Assembly: GCA_003529325.1 (NCBI GenBank)
Contig: DPVW01000482.1
Location: 1 to 15,460, forward strand
Direction: 5' to 3'
DNA: 15,460 nt
From: Candidatus Latescibacterota bacterium
GTDB lineage: Bacteria; Latescibacterota; UBA2968; UBA8231
Positions 7,845-15,290 of this stretch are shown here, one piece after another. The notes below the pieces were generated by a model. It saw only the letters and a list, made by a program, of their open reading frames with translations, was not told the DNA's origin and did no database searches. The number at the start of each line of letters is the position of its first letter. Position 1 is the stretch's first letter. The translations under genes and the position numbers were made by a program.

Positions 7845-8357
7845 ATGAAAACTAGCGTAGGACAAGCTGCGGGCGCCGGCGGTTCTTGTGGCGGCGCTAC
7901 TCGGGGCCCTGCTGGGGCTTGGTGGGTTTTTACGCTGGACTATGGCGAGGGGTTGTCCTATTTCAGCACGGATCCAGCGGCCTGCGCCGACTGCCACATC
8001 ATGCGGCCCTAGTATGATTCGTGGCAAAAGGCCAGTCATCACACCGTGGCGACCTGCGTCGATTGTCACCTGCCCCACACGCTGGTCGCCAAATATCTGG
8101 CAAAGGCTGAGAATGGGTATTACCACTCGAAGGGTTTCACCTTCGGTGGTTTCCACGAGCTGATCGCCATCAAACAGAAAAACAGCGACATCCTGCAGGA
8201 CAACTGCCTGTCCTGTCACGGGCCAATGACGGCTGATATGCTCGTCGGTGCGGGTCACGATTACGCCATCCGTTGCGTGCATTGCCACGCTGGCGTCGGC
8301 CACGGCGAACGGGCTGGCCTTGGCGGTCCGATCAGGGCAGAGGAGAAGACGGAATGA
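7845..8357 (+). pseudogene. nrfH: nrfH remnant: tetrahaem cytochrome c quinol dehydrogenase, with amber stop and two frameshifts
   Basis: NrfH anchors cytochrome c nitrite reductase to the inner membrane and passes electrons from menaquinol to NrfA. All four CxxCH haem motifs are readable in one frame: CADCH (7983-7997), CVDCH (from 8052), CLSCH and CVHCH. The family signature [14 protein letters not shown] and the ending [12 protein letters not shown] are also present. Three lesions are visible. The membrane helix ([18 protein letters not shown], about 7876-7929) lies in a different frame from the ATG at 7845. The frame is restored at the T run 7927-7931, which looks one T short. A TAG at 8010-8012 sits where the family has Gln in IMxPQYDSW, consistent with CAG changed to TAG. 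No Shine-Dalgarno is close to the ATG. The end overlaps the nrfA start (ATGA), the normal nrfHA arrangement. Confidence 0.85.
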
Positions 8358-8835
8358 GACTGAGTTGGACCAAGGCACTGGCGATTGCCGTCGTCGCCGG
8401 ATTGGCGACGGTTCTGGTGGCGGACTGTCACATGCCCTACATACGGGACGGTGCGTCGAAGGTTTCCGACCACTGGGTACGCAGCCCGCTGTTGAACGTC
8501 ATCGCGCCTGCCAGACCTGTCAGCGCGTGTCAGAGACAGAGATGCTCGCCCGCGTCGCTGGCATTCAGGAGCGAAATCATGGATTGTTGCAGCGTGCTGG
8601 AGCGGCCCTGATGGATCAACTCGATGCCATGGCGGGGGCCAAGCGGGAGGGGGCAACCGACTCGCAACTTGAAGAATCCCGCCAGCTACAGCGTCGGGCT
8701 CAATGGCGACTGGATTTTATCGCCGCCGAGAACTCCATGGGATTCCACGCACCACAAGAGGCGGCGCGCGTGCTGGCAGAGGCGGTTGATTATGCTCGAC
8801 AGGGACAGGTGAGCGCCCTGCAAGCAACTCGGTAA
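8354..8835 (+). pseudogene. nrfA: nrfA remnant: cytochrome c nitrite reductase, signal anchor joined to C-terminal tail
   Basis: NrfA is the periplasmic pentahaem enzyme that reduces nitrite to ammonia and is usually near 450-500 residues. Here an N-terminal hydrophobic segment ([18 protein letters not shown]) is joined in frame to [18 protein letters not shown], which belongs about two thirds of the way into the enzyme. The junction, near 8420-8423, falls inside a CxxCH motif and removes its first Cys. Roughly 300 residues are missing, including the active-site CxxCK haem. A one-base deletion at about 8500 (GTCATCGC where GTCAATCGC would read NVNRACQTC) shifts the rest. The last haem motif reads CQTCQ, having lost its His. 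The tail ([31 protein letters not shown]) is otherwise well preserved, which suggests recent loss. An AGGAG ahead of the ATG remains good. Confidence 0.87.
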
Positions 8836-8859
8836 CTTCAACACGTGGAGAGATGACAG

Positions 8860-9939
8860 ATGCAGATCGGTACTTCGTCCCTGGCGGGACTGGCACAGAT
8901 GCGATCCGGGGTCAAGAGCTGTCGCTGGTCGTCGTGGGATACCACCGGTGGCAACCGCGACAACTGGCCGATCAAGGCGGGTGAGAAGGTGACACTCGGC
9001 GAGACGGATGGTGCCGGCTGTGTACGCCACATCTGGATGACGACGAGTGAGGTGGACAACAATCTGAAGCGGCTCGTCCTGCGTTGCTACTGGGACGGGG
9101 AGCAGACGCCCTCTGTCGTGTGTCCTGTAGGCGACTTTTTTGGGCTCGGGCATGCCAAGGCGGTCTACCACCAGTCTCTGCCAGTGCAGACGTCGTATCT
9201 GGGTATGAACTGCTGGTGGCCGATGCCTTTTGCCAAGGGCGCGCGTTTCGAGGTTACCAACGACTCCGATGTCGACAGCTTTCTGTACTTCTATGTCGAC
9301 TACGAGGCATGGGACAGACCAGGGCAGGATCTGGGCCGATTTCATGCCAATTGGAAACGTGAGCTCGTACTCCGGAAAGATGCCCCCATAGGACCGAATG
9401 CCTCGGGTCAGGATCAGCGTCTCAACGCCACGGGGGAGGACAACTTTGTCGTGCTCGAGGCGACGGGCAAGGGCCACTACGCTGGTTGTTATCTGCATAT
9501 CGACACCAATGAGACGGGCTGGTGGGGTGAGGGGGACGACATGTTTTTCGTCGATGGCGAAGCCTGGCCCCCACGTCTCCATGGGACGGGGACGGAGGAT
9601 TACTTCTGCGGCGCCTGGAACTACAAGCAGTTGCAGGAGGCATATTCGACGCCATACTACGGGTATCACTTCAAAGGCAATCAGGATTATACCGGCAAAC
9701 ACTCGCAGTATCGATTCCATGTCGAGGATCCGATCTGTTTCGACAAGAGTCTGCTGTTCTCCATCGAACATGGCCACGCCAACGACCGCCAGGGCGACTG
9801 GGTGAGTACCGCCTTCTGGTATCAGACGGGCCGCACAGAATCGTTGCCGGACGTCGGTAGCTTTTCCGATCGTGAGCCCTATGGCTTCGGTAGTCTGGAG
9901 CGTTGGCCGGGCAAGGATCGGAAGGAGTTGCCACAATGA
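8860..9939 (+). CDS. DUF2961-family protein (glycoside hydrolase family GH172-like)
   Basis: This 359-residue protein carries DUF2961 hallmarks: an N-terminal WSSWDTTGGNRDNW, GCVRHIWMT, the PVGDFFGLGHAK block (89-100), and the paired glutamates in WWGEGDDMFFVDGE (Glu224) and HGTGTEDYFCGAW (Glu246). DUF2961 became GH172 after characterisation of difructose dianhydride I synthase/hydrolase, and D-arabinofuranosidases were added later. From memory the catalytic glutamates there are about 21 residues apart, close to the 22 here, so both probably survive. The expected role is retaining hydrolysis or transfer of a furanoside. No signal peptide is visible, so it may be cytoplasmic. GGAGAG lies about 8 nt before ATG 8860. 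The gene follows the nrfA remnant by 24 nt and overlaps the phosphatase gene (ATGA), so the two are probably co-translated. The exact substrate is not inferable. Confidence 0.82.
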   Translation: MQIGTSSLAGLAQMRSGVKSCRWSSWDTTGGNRDNWPIKAGEKVTLGETDGAGCVRHIWMTTSEVDNNLKRLVLRCYWDGEQTPSVVCPVGDFFGLGHAKAVYHQSLPVQTSYLGMNCWWPMPFAKGARFEVTNDSDVDSFLYFYVDYEAWDRPGQDLGRFHANWKRELVLRKDAPIGPNASGQDQRLNATGEDNFVVLEATGKGHYAGCYLHIDTNETGWWGEGDDMFFVDGEAWPPRLHGTGTEDYFCGAWNYKQLQEAYSTPYYGYHFKGNQDYTGKHSQYRFHVEDPICFDKSLLFSIEHGHANDRQGDWVSTAFWYQTGRTESLPDVGSFSDREPYGFGSLERWPGKDRKELPQ

Positions 9940-12071
9940 TCCACTGCGTGAGCCCCGGTTCCCGTCAGTTGCTCTTGTTGTCCGTGGCAGGTCTCTTCGT
10001 CGCGACTTCCGCACGGGCGGCGCAACCCTTTGACTGTGGCCCCTTTCTGCTGCAACCAGGAAGAACGACGATGACCGTCGTCATCGACCACGCCGAGCCG
10101 GTGGAGGCCCGTCTGACCTGGCAGCGCGAGGATGGCGGCAGCAAACAGAACTCACGGCACGAGACGGCGCGACACCACATTTTTGCGCTCACCGATCTGC
10201 GTCCGGACACGCACTATCGATACCGCATAGAGGGGGATGGTTTCGACAGTGGCGAACGGACCTTCCGCACCCTGCCCATCGCTCCCCGGCAGTACCGCTT
10301 CCTCGCCGTCGGTGACGTGCGCAGTCGTCCCGAGGATTGGCGCAAGGTGGCACGGCGGATGAATGACAACGAATCGGAGGCCTTGTTCATCGTCGGCACG
10401 GGGGATTATCCAGCCGATGGTAGACAATACGAACAGTGGAAGGGGCAATTCTTCGACCCCGCACGAGACCTGCTGGCGCGATTGCCGATCTGGCCCGCCA
10501 TCGGCAACCATGAGCGCACCCGTCAGTATGTGAGCGCCCCGCCACCGGACGAGGTGATCGCAGAGGAGGAGTCACACTATTTCAGCCTCTTCGATCTGCC
10601 AGGCAATGAACGTTGGTATCGCGTCGACTATCAGTATCTGACACTGTTGGTACTGGACAGCAATTCGCAGATGCAACCAGGCCATGAGCAGTACGAATGG
10701 CTGCATGAGCAGCTGCGCTCAGCCCGCAAACGTTTCACCCTGGTCGTCTACCATCACGGTTCGGTAACCTCCGGTCCCCATGGTCGGCGCCGGGAAGATG
10801 GCATCACCTTTCGCGAGTGGCCGGCAGACCAGATTCGTCGTTTCCTGATGCCTCTGTATGAGATGTATGGCGTCGACCTCGTCCTCAATGGACATGACCA
10901 TCTGTATGAGCGCTCACAGGTCAACGGCGTGTACTACGTCATCACCGGTGGCGGCGGCGCCCCATTGTACAAGGTGAATAGTTCCGAGAATCCTTATCAG
11001 CAGGTGGCCATTGCCGCCCATCATTACAGTGCCCTGGACGTGACACCTACAAGCATCACGCTGACGGCGATCGGCGTCGAGGGGGAGATGCTCGATTGGT
11101 TCGTGATCCCCGTGTCGGCGGCGACGGCGACGCGTATGCCGAGACATTGGCGGGACGAACTGCTGCAAACGCTGACATTCGAAGCGTCCGCAGGTGCATC
11201 TCAGGTGCTCGTGCGCAACACTCTCGACTTTCCCATACACATAGAACTGGCAAACGACAGCGAATCGGACAACGAAGAGCTGGCACCGTCAGCTCATGGT
11301 GAATTGGATCTGGGGGCCAATGTCGGTGCAGACTCGTTGCTGGCGTCGCCACCGTGGCGTGGGCGGGTATCGACGACGGTCACGGTCGCTCTGCGAGGGG
11401 ATGGCGATGGTATTCCCTTCGACGTAAAAGTCGACGAAGAGGTCGTGTTGCGAGAAGCGGCTCTCGTTGTGGCAAAGATGGCTGCCCCCGAAGTCGATGG
11501 TCTGCTTGATGACTGGCCTTCGGAGGGTGGCATGTGGATCGACTCCGAATCGAAGACGATCGTTAATGCGGCCCAGTATCAGGGGGACGCCGACTTCAAG
11601 GCGCACGTGCGCGCCGGCTGGTCAACTGACGCTCTGCATCTGGCACTGTCGATCGACGATGATGAAATGATCGGCGAACGATCCGCTTCACCCTGGTCGG
11701 TGGATGGCGTCGAACTCTACATCGATGGTCGGGATGAGAGTTCACGCACCGATGCCTACACAAAGGCAGTGAGTCAGAATGTGCTCGCCGCCATGCGCTC
11801 TGGTACGACGCCGGAGGGCAACAATGCCTGGCGTGAGGCGGGGGATCTGTCCTGGCAGGTACGTCCTCGCGAGGGAGGTTATGATATGGAGGTCTCGATT
11901 CCGGCTACGCGTATCCGCGCCGGATGGACGCCAGCGGTGGGGGAGAGTGTTCGCTTTGATGCGATGATCAACGACCTTGATGCGGAAGGCATCTCCCATC
12001 ACCGTCTGTGGTCGACGGGAAGCGCGTCCTCATCGACAGCTGGTTTCGGCGTACTGATTCTTGGGGAGTAG
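9936..12071 (+). CDS. Exported purple-acid-phosphatase-like metallophosphoesterase with CBM9-like C-terminus
   Basis: The 711 residues start with a signal peptide (RQLLLLSVAGLFVATSARA, about 10-28). A fibronectin-like N-terminal domain (about 35-115, with LRPDTHYRYRIEG) is typical of purple acid phosphatases. The metallophosphoesterase core (about 118-395) has its motifs in order: AVGDVRS (Asp127), GTGDYPADG (Asp157, Tyr158), AIGNHER (Asn191, His192), VVYHHGSV (His273/274) and NGHDHLYER (His320, His322). The metal site looks complete. Residues 515-711 resemble a CBM9/DOMON-type beta-sandwich (EVDGLLDDW, SVDGVELYIDGRDE, and the ending FGVLIL), a fold that often binds sugars. It probably removes phosphate from an external ester while held to a glycan. 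The ATG at 9936 overlaps the GH172-like stop. No cell-wall anchor or barrel is seen, so it is periplasmic or secreted. Confidence 0.85.
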   Translation: MIHCVSPGSRQLLLLSVAGLFVATSARAAQPFDCGPFLLQPGRTTMTVVIDHAEPVEARLTWQREDGGSKQNSRHETARHHIFALTDLRPDTHYRYRIEGDGFDSGERTFRTLPIAPRQYRFLAVGDVRSRPEDWRKVARRMNDNESEALFIVGTGDYPADGRQYEQWKGQFFDPARDLLARLPIWPAIGNHERTRQYVSAPPPDEVIAEEESHYFSLFDLPGNERWYRVDYQYLTLLVLDSNSQMQPGHEQYEWLHEQLRSARKRFTLVVYHHGSVTSGPHGRRREDGITFREWPADQIRRFLMPLYEMYGVDLVLNGHDHLYERSQVNGVYYVITGGGGAPLYKVNSSENPYQQVAIAAHHYSALDVTPTSITLTAIGVEGEMLDWFVIPVSAATATRMPRHWRDELLQTLTFEASAGASQVLVRNTLDFPIHIELANDSESDNEELAPSAHGELDLGANVGADSLLASPPWRGRVSTTVTVALRGDGDGIPFDVKVDEEVVLREAALVVAKMAAPEVDGLLDDWPSEGGMWIDSESKTIVNAAQYQGDADFKAHVRAGWSTDALHLALSIDDDEMIGERSASPWSVDGVELYIDGRDESSRTDAYTKAVSQNVLAAMRSGTTPEGNNAWREAGDLSWQVRPREGGYDMEVSIPATRIRAGWTPAVGESVRFDAMINDLDAEGISHHRLWSTGSASSSTAGFGVLILGE

Positions 12072-12125
12072 TTCGCGTCACTGGGAAGCGACAGACATAC
12101 ACCAACGGAAAGCACGGGACCCACA

Positions 12126-13064
12126 ATGCAGGTATTGGTAACAGGTGGTTCGGGCAATGTCGGGCACTTTGTGATCGACGAACTCTATCGCCGTGGACAC
12201 AGCGTCGTAAATGCAGATGTGGTTCGCCTAGGCAACATGTCCCATTCAGGGACGAGTGGCTCAAAGGCGCAGATCTTCTCGGCGATGCGTCAGAACTGGC
12301 CTGGCAATCCACGATTCCTCGAAGTCGATGTCACCAACTATGGCCAGGTGATTTCCGCCATGGACGGCTGCGATGCCGTCATCGCTCTGGCCGCACGGCC
12401 GAGCAATTCCAACTACACCGAGGAGGATGTACTCGTCACAAATGTCTCCTCCATGTGGAATGTGTGCAGGGCGGCGGAACAGTTGCGCATCCGGCCCGTC
12501 GTTCTTGGTGGATCTTACAACGCCGTGGGCGCCATGGGAACCGCTACCCGGTGGGAGAAGAATCAGGTCAAGGCACCTGAGTACTTCCCCCTCGACGAGC
12601 ACAGTTACACACGGTCCGAGGAAGCATACTCCATTTCCAAGTGGCTCGGCGAAGAGGTGGGACAGGGATTTGCCCGACGCAACCCGTGGATGTCGATCGC
12701 CAGCATGCGCTTCAATGGCATGTGGGACGACGCCAGATTTCGGCAGCTTTCAGCCAAGCCCATCACCGATGTCTGGGAACGCTGTCAGGGCTTCTGGACC
12801 TATCTGCACATAAAGGACGCCGCCACGGCCTGTGCGATGTCGATCGAGTCGGAGGGATGGACGGGACACCACCGTTTCTTCCTGAATGCTGACGACACGA
12901 TGATTGATGTGCCGACGATGGAGGCGATCGCCCAGGTTTATGCTGAGGTACCGGTGCGCAAACCCCTCGAGGGGTTCCAGGCGCCTCTTTCGACCGAGAA
13001 TGTCAAGCAAGTCATCGGTTGGACGCCGAAATATTCGTGGCGCGACGAAGAGTTCAAATCCTGA
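12126..13064 (+). CDS. NAD(P)-dependent epimerase/dehydratase, extended SDR family
   Basis: The 312-residue protein opens with the Rossmann cofactor motif VTGGSGNVGHFV (GxxGxxG) and then ADVVR, with an acidic residue that favours NAD(H). DAVIALAARPSN marks the next strand. The catalytic set appears as Ser130 in VLGGSYNAVG and the YxxxK pair Tyr168/Lys172 in EEAYSISKWLGEE. The C-terminal part (WTYLHIKDAATAC, HHRFFLNADD, LGWTPKYSWR-like VIGWTPKYSW) is typical of UDP-sugar epimerases and dehydratases. It would oxidise and re-reduce or dehydrate a sugar or sugar acid in the cytoplasm. It begins 54 nt after the phosphatase gene on the same strand, probably in the same transcript, which suits a sugar-processing unit. 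No strong ribosome binding site is seen, only GGGAC a few nt ahead of ATG 12126. The substrate cannot be assigned. Confidence 0.85.
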   Translation: MQVLVTGGSGNVGHFVIDELYRRGHSVVNADVVRLGNMSHSGTSGSKAQIFSAMRQNWPGNPRFLEVDVTNYGQVISAMDGCDAVIALAARPSNSNYTEEDVLVTNVSSMWNVCRAAEQLRIRPVVLGGSYNAVGAMGTATRWEKNQVKAPEYFPLDEHSYTRSEEAYSISKWLGEEVGQGFARRNPWMSIASMRFNGMWDDARFRQLSAKPITDVWERCQGFWTYLHIKDAATACAMSIESEGWTGHHRFFLNADDTMIDVPTMEAIAQVYAEVPVRKPLEGFQAPLSTENVKQVIGWTPKYSWRDEEFKS

Positions 13065-13074
13065 CGTGACATGA

Positions 13075-13101
13075 CGAGCCGGGCATGATCTGCCCGGCTC
13101 G
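13075..13101. terminator. Bidirectional hairpin terminator between convergent genes
   Basis: A perfect 11-bp inverted repeat, CGAGCCGGGCA and TGCCCGGCTCG, surrounds a 5-nt loop (TGATC). It lies 10 nt after the epimerase stop and 15 nt beyond the ankyrin gene's stop on the other strand, so it can end both transcripts. The T tracts on either side are weak, so strength may rest on the very GC-rich stem. Confidence 0.75.
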
Positions 13102-13116
13102 CACGTTGTATCTGTA

Positions 13117-14334
13117 TCAGCTCTGTTCCAGCCCTTCGAAAAACTTCACCAACTTCTGACGCTCCGGGCTGTCGCCCTGTATGTCGATGTCGATCCGCGC
13201 CCAGGTCAACGGCGTTGTACCGTGCTCGTCGTCGACTGCTGTGGGGTCGGCGCCGGCGTCGATGAGCAGTTGCGCGATGCCTGTGGATCCGGTCAGGTGC
13301 AGCGACGTCTGTCCCATGTCCGCTCGTGCTGTGGCATCGGCGCCACGTTCGAGTAGCGCTCGGACGGTCGCTACCTGGCCCGTATGGACCGCCGCCAGCA
13401 GTGGGGTGCCTCGTACGGCATTGAGGCCAATGTTGCCGACGAAATCGATGGCGCCCGCGTCGGTGTCCAGCAGTTGCAGCAACTGCTCGGTGCGGCCCAG
13501 GGCGGCCAACTCACATGGGGTGGCCGGTGCGCCATGTTCGAGCAGGAATACCGCCACATCGTAACTCTGTTCGCCGCGGTTGATCGCCGACGCCACAGGG
13601 GTATTTCCCATGCTGTCGACTGTGTCCATCCTGGCGCCGTGTTGCAGCAGGAGATCGACGATCTCTCGGGTTGTGACGAAGTGTATCGGTGGCGCCTCGC
13701 TGAGGCCGGCCGTCGTGGCGCGGGAGGAGTCCTCGTCAAGCAGGCGGCGCACGCAGACAACATCACCCAACAATGCGGCAGAGAATATGTCGACCGGTTC
13801 GCCGACGCCGAGAAGGAGGTCGACCACCTCCGTGTGCCCCCAGTGGGCGGCCAGTTGCAGCGGCGTCCAGCCATACTCCCCCTCGTCTCCCTGTCTGTCT
13901 GCCCCACGTTCCAGCAACATACGCGCGATGTCCACCTGACCACGTTCAGCAGCCAGCTGTAGTGCCGTAGGTCGTCCACCCCATCTGGGATGCTGCCCCG
14001 CATCGTTCAGGATATCCGCCTCTTCGTCGATGGTCTCACGGACCGAATCGGCATCACTGTTCCAGATCGCCTGGCGTAGATCACGCCCCAGAACGTGGCG
14101 ACGCAATCGTGGCCAACTGTCAGCGCCGAGACTGCGTGCCAGCACGAGCTGCGCATCCGTCAGTTGCGCGTTGTCGGCTGGAACTTGCTGGGGATGTTGC
14201 GAGAACTGCTGTCGCGCGTCGGTGGAGCCGTCTCGATAGGACTTGAGCAGCCGTTTGGCCTGCCGCTTCAACTGATCGAGGGTGACGTCGCTGGGTACAG
14301 CAGGCACGGACGGGGTGGGCGTATTCGAAGACAT
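13117..14334 (-). CDS. Ankyrin-repeat protein
   Basis: This 405-residue protein has a short variable lead. An N-terminal helical module follows at about 17-82 (LDQLKRQAKRLLKSYRDGS, LTDAQLVLARSLGADSWPRL) that often precedes ankyrin repeats in bacteria. Repeats then run to about residue 380: PTALQLAAERGQVDIARMLL, GWTPLQLAAHWGHTEVVDLL, a shortened IFSAALLGDVVCVRRLL, TREIVDLLLQHGARMD, GNTPVASAINRG, GTPLLAAVHTGQVATVRALL, GQTSLHLTGSTGIAQLL and GTTPLTWARIDID. Ankyrin repeats bind other proteins; the partner is unknown. No signal peptide, membrane helix or catalytic domain is seen, so a cytoplasmic scaffold is likely. I chose ATG 14334 because AAGGAG (14341-14346) sits 6 nt upstream; the frame runs further to 14463 but that part does not look like protein. 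A CBM9-like remnant lies 164 nt upstream on the same strand. Confidence 0.85.
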   Translation of the reverse strand: MSSNTPTPSVPAVPSDVTLDQLKRQAKRLLKSYRDGSTDARQQFSQHPQQVPADNAQLTDAQLVLARSLGADSWPRLRRHVLGRDLRQAIWNSDADSVRETIDEEADILNDAGQHPRWGGRPTALQLAAERGQVDIARMLLERGADRQGDEGEYGWTPLQLAAHWGHTEVVDLLLGVGEPVDIFSAALLGDVVCVRRLLDEDSSRATTAGLSEAPPIHFVTTREIVDLLLQHGARMDTVDSMGNTPVASAINRGEQSYDVAVFLLEHGAPATPCELAALGRTEQLLQLLDTDAGAIDFVGNIGLNAVRGTPLLAAVHTGQVATVRALLERGADATARADMGQTSLHLTGSTGIAQLLIDAGADPTAVDDEHGTTPLTWARIDIDIQGDSPERQKLVKFFEGLEQS

Positions 14335-14340
14335 TGCGAA

Positions 14341-14346
14341 CTCCTT
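14341..14346 (-). promoter_or_regulatory. Shine-Dalgarno AAGGAG for the ankyrin gene
   Basis: AAGGAG on the minus strand, 6 nt before ATG 14334. It fixes the start there and excludes the 43-residue upstream extension to 14463. Confidence 0.7.
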
Positions 14347-14498
14347 CAGTCGTGCCCGGCATCCGCATCGTGGGCGAAAGAGGTCGCAAAACCTATGGTG
14401 GGTCTGCAACGAAACGGGTGGAAGAGAAACCTTTCCGCGGATTGGCGGCGCCCCGTAGCGCAAACCGCAAATGTAACCGCAGGTCGGTCCGGGGCAAG

Positions 14499-15002
14499 TT
14501 ATTTGTCGCGCGGTAGTAGCTCTTCGGTGAAGCGGATGATGGGGAACAACACGGGCACATGGGAATCTCGCGTACCGTGGGGACTCCAGAATTGCGCGCC
14601 CGAGTCCTGCTGGGGTGGCGCTTCGCGGTATTGGTTGAATCCGTCGCGACCAGCGATGAAGAGTTCGACGTCGTTGTTGAGAAAGATGAGGGAGTCGCGT
14701 TCGGTGAGATCCGCCTGAACGTCGGGCTCTTCCAGCCAGTAGCCGACATACAGCTTGTGTCGGTCCCAGAGCACGGCGGCCCTCGTGTCGTGGATTCCAC
14801 GTGAGCCGGTGATCATATCCGTGAATCGGGGGGAGCGAGGCGCCTGGGTCCAGGCCGGCTCGTCGATGCGATAGGCCGTGTACTGCTGAATCTGATCGGC
14901 AGGCCAGGGGAAGGGGCTGCCGTCAGCATACTCCCCGTCGTACACCGTCGGTTGGTCTGTCAGCCCCAGGGTATAACGATCCGGCGTCGTTTTATCCGTC
15001 AC
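14499..15002 (-). pseudogene. CBM9-like (DOMON-type) protein with internal in-frame deletion
   Basis: The frame is intact at 167 residues, but the protein reads as the two ends of a longer one. Residues 38-120 match the start of CBM9-like proteins: RIDEPAWTQAPRSPRFTDM, HDTRAAVLWDRHKLYVGYWL, EEPDVQADLTERDSLIFLNN and DVELFIAGRDG. At about residue 121 it jumps to FNQYREAPPQQDSGAQFWSP and HGTRDSHVPVLFPIIRF, which resembles the extreme C-terminus of this family (NTYxxAPxxDSGGxxWSPHGxWDSHxPExF). I estimate that 110-140 residues, the central strands, are missing. The conserved Trp of SPHGxWDSH is Arg here, consistent with relaxed selection. The GTG at 15002 has AAAGGA 7 nt upstream. A truncated stable domain cannot be excluded, so 'pseudogene' is an inference. 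The normal role would be binding or processing of carbohydrate outside the main glycosidase set. Confidence 0.65.
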
Positions 15003-15068
15003 GGAAGTGTCCTTTGTTGTGGCTTTACAACGTCGTAGAAATCCGGGTTACGGCAATGCGGCAATGGC

Positions 15069-15191
15069 TCAGTCGATGTTGTATACCGCCAACTGTGCAG
15101 ACATGGTGAACAACATGGCGCCGATCCAGAGCACGACCATGACGGCGCCGAAGGTGATTTCGCTCTCGATGAAGTTACTTACCCGTGACAT
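15069..15191 (-). CDS. 40-residue single-pass membrane peptide
   Basis: The peptide begins MSRVSNFIESEITFG. A hydrophobic stretch of about 22 residues (FGAVMVVLWIGAMLFTMSAQ) suits one membrane helix, and it ends AVYNID. I do not recognise it. The start at 15191 is supported by GGGAG (15198-15202) 6 nt upstream. The same frame continues upstream to 15299, but that part has Cys and His scattered without pattern and no membrane or signal character. It lies 66 nt before the CBM9-like remnant on the same strand and could be an accessory subunit or a regulatory membrane peptide. Confidence 0.5.
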   Translation of the reverse strand: MSRVSNFIESEITFGAVMVVLWIGAMLFTMSAQLAVYNID

Positions 15192-15290
15192 GACGATCTC
15201 CCATTGGGCTGTGTGACATTCACCCAGTGCGTAAGCAACAGCGGTGCCATGACGGGTACACTCTGGTGTAAGCTCGAACGATGTGAGAGA

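Noticed and set aside
8010..8012. In-frame TAG in nrfH as a recoded codon (pyrrolysine or reassigned amber).
   Set aside because: TAG is used as the normal stop of tonB (1007-1009), the hydrolase (3550-3552) and the phosphatase (12069-12071), and nrfH carries frameshifts as well, so gene decay explains it better.
8686..10014. 442-residue open frame on the minus strand.
   Set aside because: It lies antisense to the clearly coding GH172-like gene; its sequence has no recognisable domain and follows the codon structure of the opposite strand in this GC-rich DNA.
14335..14463. N-terminal extension of the ankyrin protein.
   Set aside because: The 43 residues are Arg-, Cys- and Pro-rich without ankyrin or signal character, and AAGGAG at 14341-14346 places the start at 14334.
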